Source: an uncultured euryarchaeote | Lineage (GTDB): Archaea > Thermoplasmatota > Poseidoniia > Poseidoniales > Thalassarchaeaceae | Assembly: GCA_937897085.1 (NCBI GenBank) | Contig: CALCOR010000097.1 | Location: 1 to 6,839, forward strand | DNA: 6,839 nucleotides | Direction: 5' to 3' | Part shown: piece by piece, positions 5,675-6,839 of the stretch | Position numbering within the stretch: the stretch's first letter is position 1 | Layout of the letters: every line of letters begins with the position of its first letter | Made by a program: the position numbers and the translations under genes | Notes under the pieces: model-generated | What the model saw: the letters and a program-made list of their open reading frames with translations, nothing else | What the model was told of the DNA's origin: nothing | Database searches by the model: none

Positions 5675-6839
5675 TCAGACGCCGTGTGGCAGCCAGATGT
5701 TCTTCACGTGGGTCGCTGCTCTGAGAAACTCTTCGTCGGCGGCGTTGGTATCGGCGTTCCAGACTCGCTTCATGTTGCCCGTGCTGGCCACCTGCACCTC
5801 GGCGATGTCGCCAGCGCCGGACCAGATGGCGTCGACTCCGTCGTGCTCTGCGAGCGTCTGTGTGATCTCATCTCTCACTCCGGTGACGATGTTCAGCACG
5901 CCTCCGGGAAGGTCGGAGGTCTCCAGTACCTGATAGATGTCGGTGGCCGCCAGCGGGTGCGCCTCTGAAGGAATGGCGACCACGGCGTTGCCCATGGCTA
6001 GCAGTGGCGCCACCAGCCGGGTGAATCCGTGCAGCGGTCGTGAATCGGGGCAGATGACGCCGACGACTCCGAGCGCCTCGTTGAGGGCGAGCACAAGTCC
6101 GTGCATCGTCGTCTCGTGCACACGTCCATCGTACTTGTCGCACCACGCCGCCCAACGGAACCACTCAGCGACCGCGTCGGCAACCTCAGCCTCCGCGGTC
6201 TCGCCATCACAGCCGGTCATGCTTGAGATCCTGCTCGCGAATTCCTCGCTGCGCTGTTCGAGGTTCTCGGCGATGTAGTAGAGCACCTGTGCGCGTGAGT
6301 GGGCGTTCACACCTGCCCAGCCGGTCGCCTTGGTGGCTGCAGCCACGGCATCGCGGATGTCCTTGCGGTTACCGCGGCCGACCTGTCCACCGGCAACGTC
6401 CAACGAATAGCCGCCATCCGGGCGCTTCTGCTTGCCGCCGATGTACATCTTGGCCGTGCGGTCGATATCTCCTGAGCCGCCATTGCCTGCCGGTGCGGGA
6501 GCGTCTGCTTCTGCGGTAGCGACTGCTGCGGGAGCCTCGTGAGCACCTGTGGGTCGCATGTAGGCGTGCATGCCTTCGATACCACCCTCTCGGCCGAAGC
6601 CGGACTCACGGTAGCCACCGAAGCCGGAGTTGGCGTCGAACTGATTGGTGCAGTTCACCCAGATCGTGCCCGCGCGAATCGCCCTTGCCACCTCGAGCGC
6701 CGTGTCGAGATCTTGACTCCAGACGCTGCCGGCCAGCCCATAGCGGGTGTTGTTGGCGAGCGCGATCGCCTCTTCGTGGGAGCGGAAGGTGAGCGAGACC
6801 AGCACCGGGCCGAAGATCTCCTCCTGAACGATGGTTGAA
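5675..6839 (-). CDS. Two-domain ALDH16-like aldehyde dehydrogenase, C-terminal part (5' end outside window)
   Basis: The frame is open from the right edge, so about 387 residues are visible, in three parts. (1) Visible residues 1-98 (6838 to about 6545) are the end of a normal NAD(P)-dependent aldehyde dehydrogenase domain: VQEEIFGPV (4-12), NNTRYGLAGSVW, AGTIWVNC and SGFGGYRESGFGREGG. (2) A linker of about 30 residues rich in Ala and Pro follows (about 6544-6458). (3) A second ALDH-like domain runs from YIGGKQKRPDGG to the stop (about 6457-5678). It is N-terminal ALDH fold only: VVGVICP is followed by DSRPLHG where active enzymes have WNFP, the KPxE lysine is Ile (AIPSE), and no Glu (ELGGK) or Cys (GQxC) motif follows before the protein ends at IWLPHGV. 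Two-domain architecture with a catalytically dead second domain is known in ALDH16. Domain 1's Cys lies outside the window, so activity cannot be judged here. The substrate is unknown. Confidence 0.88.
   Translation of the reverse strand, partial: STIVQEEIFGPVLVSLTFRSHEEAIALANNTRYGLAGSVWSQDLDTALEVARAIRAGTIWVNCTNQFDANSGFGGYRESGFGREGGIEGMHAYMRPTGAHEAPAAVATAEADAPAPAGNGGSGDIDRTAKMYIGGKQKRPDGGYSLDVAGGQVGRGNRKDIRDAVAAATKATGWAGVNAHSRAQVLYYIAENLEQRSEEFASRISSMTGCDGETAEAEVADAVAEWFRWAAWCDKYDGRVHETTMHGLVLALNEALGVVGVICPDSRPLHGFTRLVAPLLAMGNAVVAIPSEAHPLAATDIYQVLETSDLPGGVLNIVTGVRDEITQTLAEHDGVDAIWSGAGDIAEVQVASTGNMKRVWNADTNAADEEFLRAATHVKNIWLPHGV

Noticed and set aside
5675..5800. Frameshift truncating the second ALDH domain
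   Set aside because: I saw no continuation of ALDH motifs after the stop codon, where serC ends 24 nt away. The loss of active-site residues occurs throughout the domain, so it is family architecture and not a sequencing error.

Overview
The window (about 58-60% GC by eye) is densely packed protein-coding DNA with eight genes: six complete, and one cut off at each edge. No rRNA, tRNA, CRISPR array, insertion sequence or clear long repeat was found. The gene set suggests an archaeon, most plausibly a planktonic marine Thermoplasmatota of the Poseidoniia / Marine Group II type. The reasons are an archaeal NadM-like NMN adenylyltransferase, a COG2108-type radical SAM protein (mostly archaeal), and acidic protein tails, next to several bacterial-looking genes (SerC, GrpE, DUF1499, two-domain aldehyde dehydrogenase) of the kind these archaea are known to have acquired. 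This assignment is an inference and was not tested against a database.

Layout. Bases 2-985 hold a + strand pair: the tail of an unidentified gene and a divergent NMN-adenylyltransferase-like gene (3 nt apart, strong Shine-Dalgarno). After a short gap, a + strand gene (1052-1531) encodes a small soluble protein with a possible YbjN-like fold. It meets tail to tail, 3 nt apart, a four-gene - strand cluster read from about 4475 down to 1535: pdxT (glutaminase of PLP synthase), a COG2108 radical SAM protein, grpE, and a membrane-anchored DUF1499 protein. Divergent from pdxT, across a gap of about 83 nt, is serC (phosphoserine aminotransferase, +). serC converges with a - strand gene entering from the right edge: the C-terminal part of a two-domain, ALDH16-like aldehyde dehydrogenase.

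How the genes relate. Cofactor metabolism is the theme: NAD (NMNAT-like), PLP supply (PdxT) beside a PLP-dependent enzyme (SerC), and an NAD-dependent dehydrogenase. The radical SAM gene, which has extra cysteines before its [4Fe-4S] motif, directly follows pdxT. grpE stands apart from its usual partners dnaK/dnaJ. The observations most worth checking are the degenerate second ALDH domain, the NMNAT-like protein that has lost the Ser/Thr of its C-terminal nucleotide-binding motif, and the uncharacterised radical SAM gene next to pdxT.
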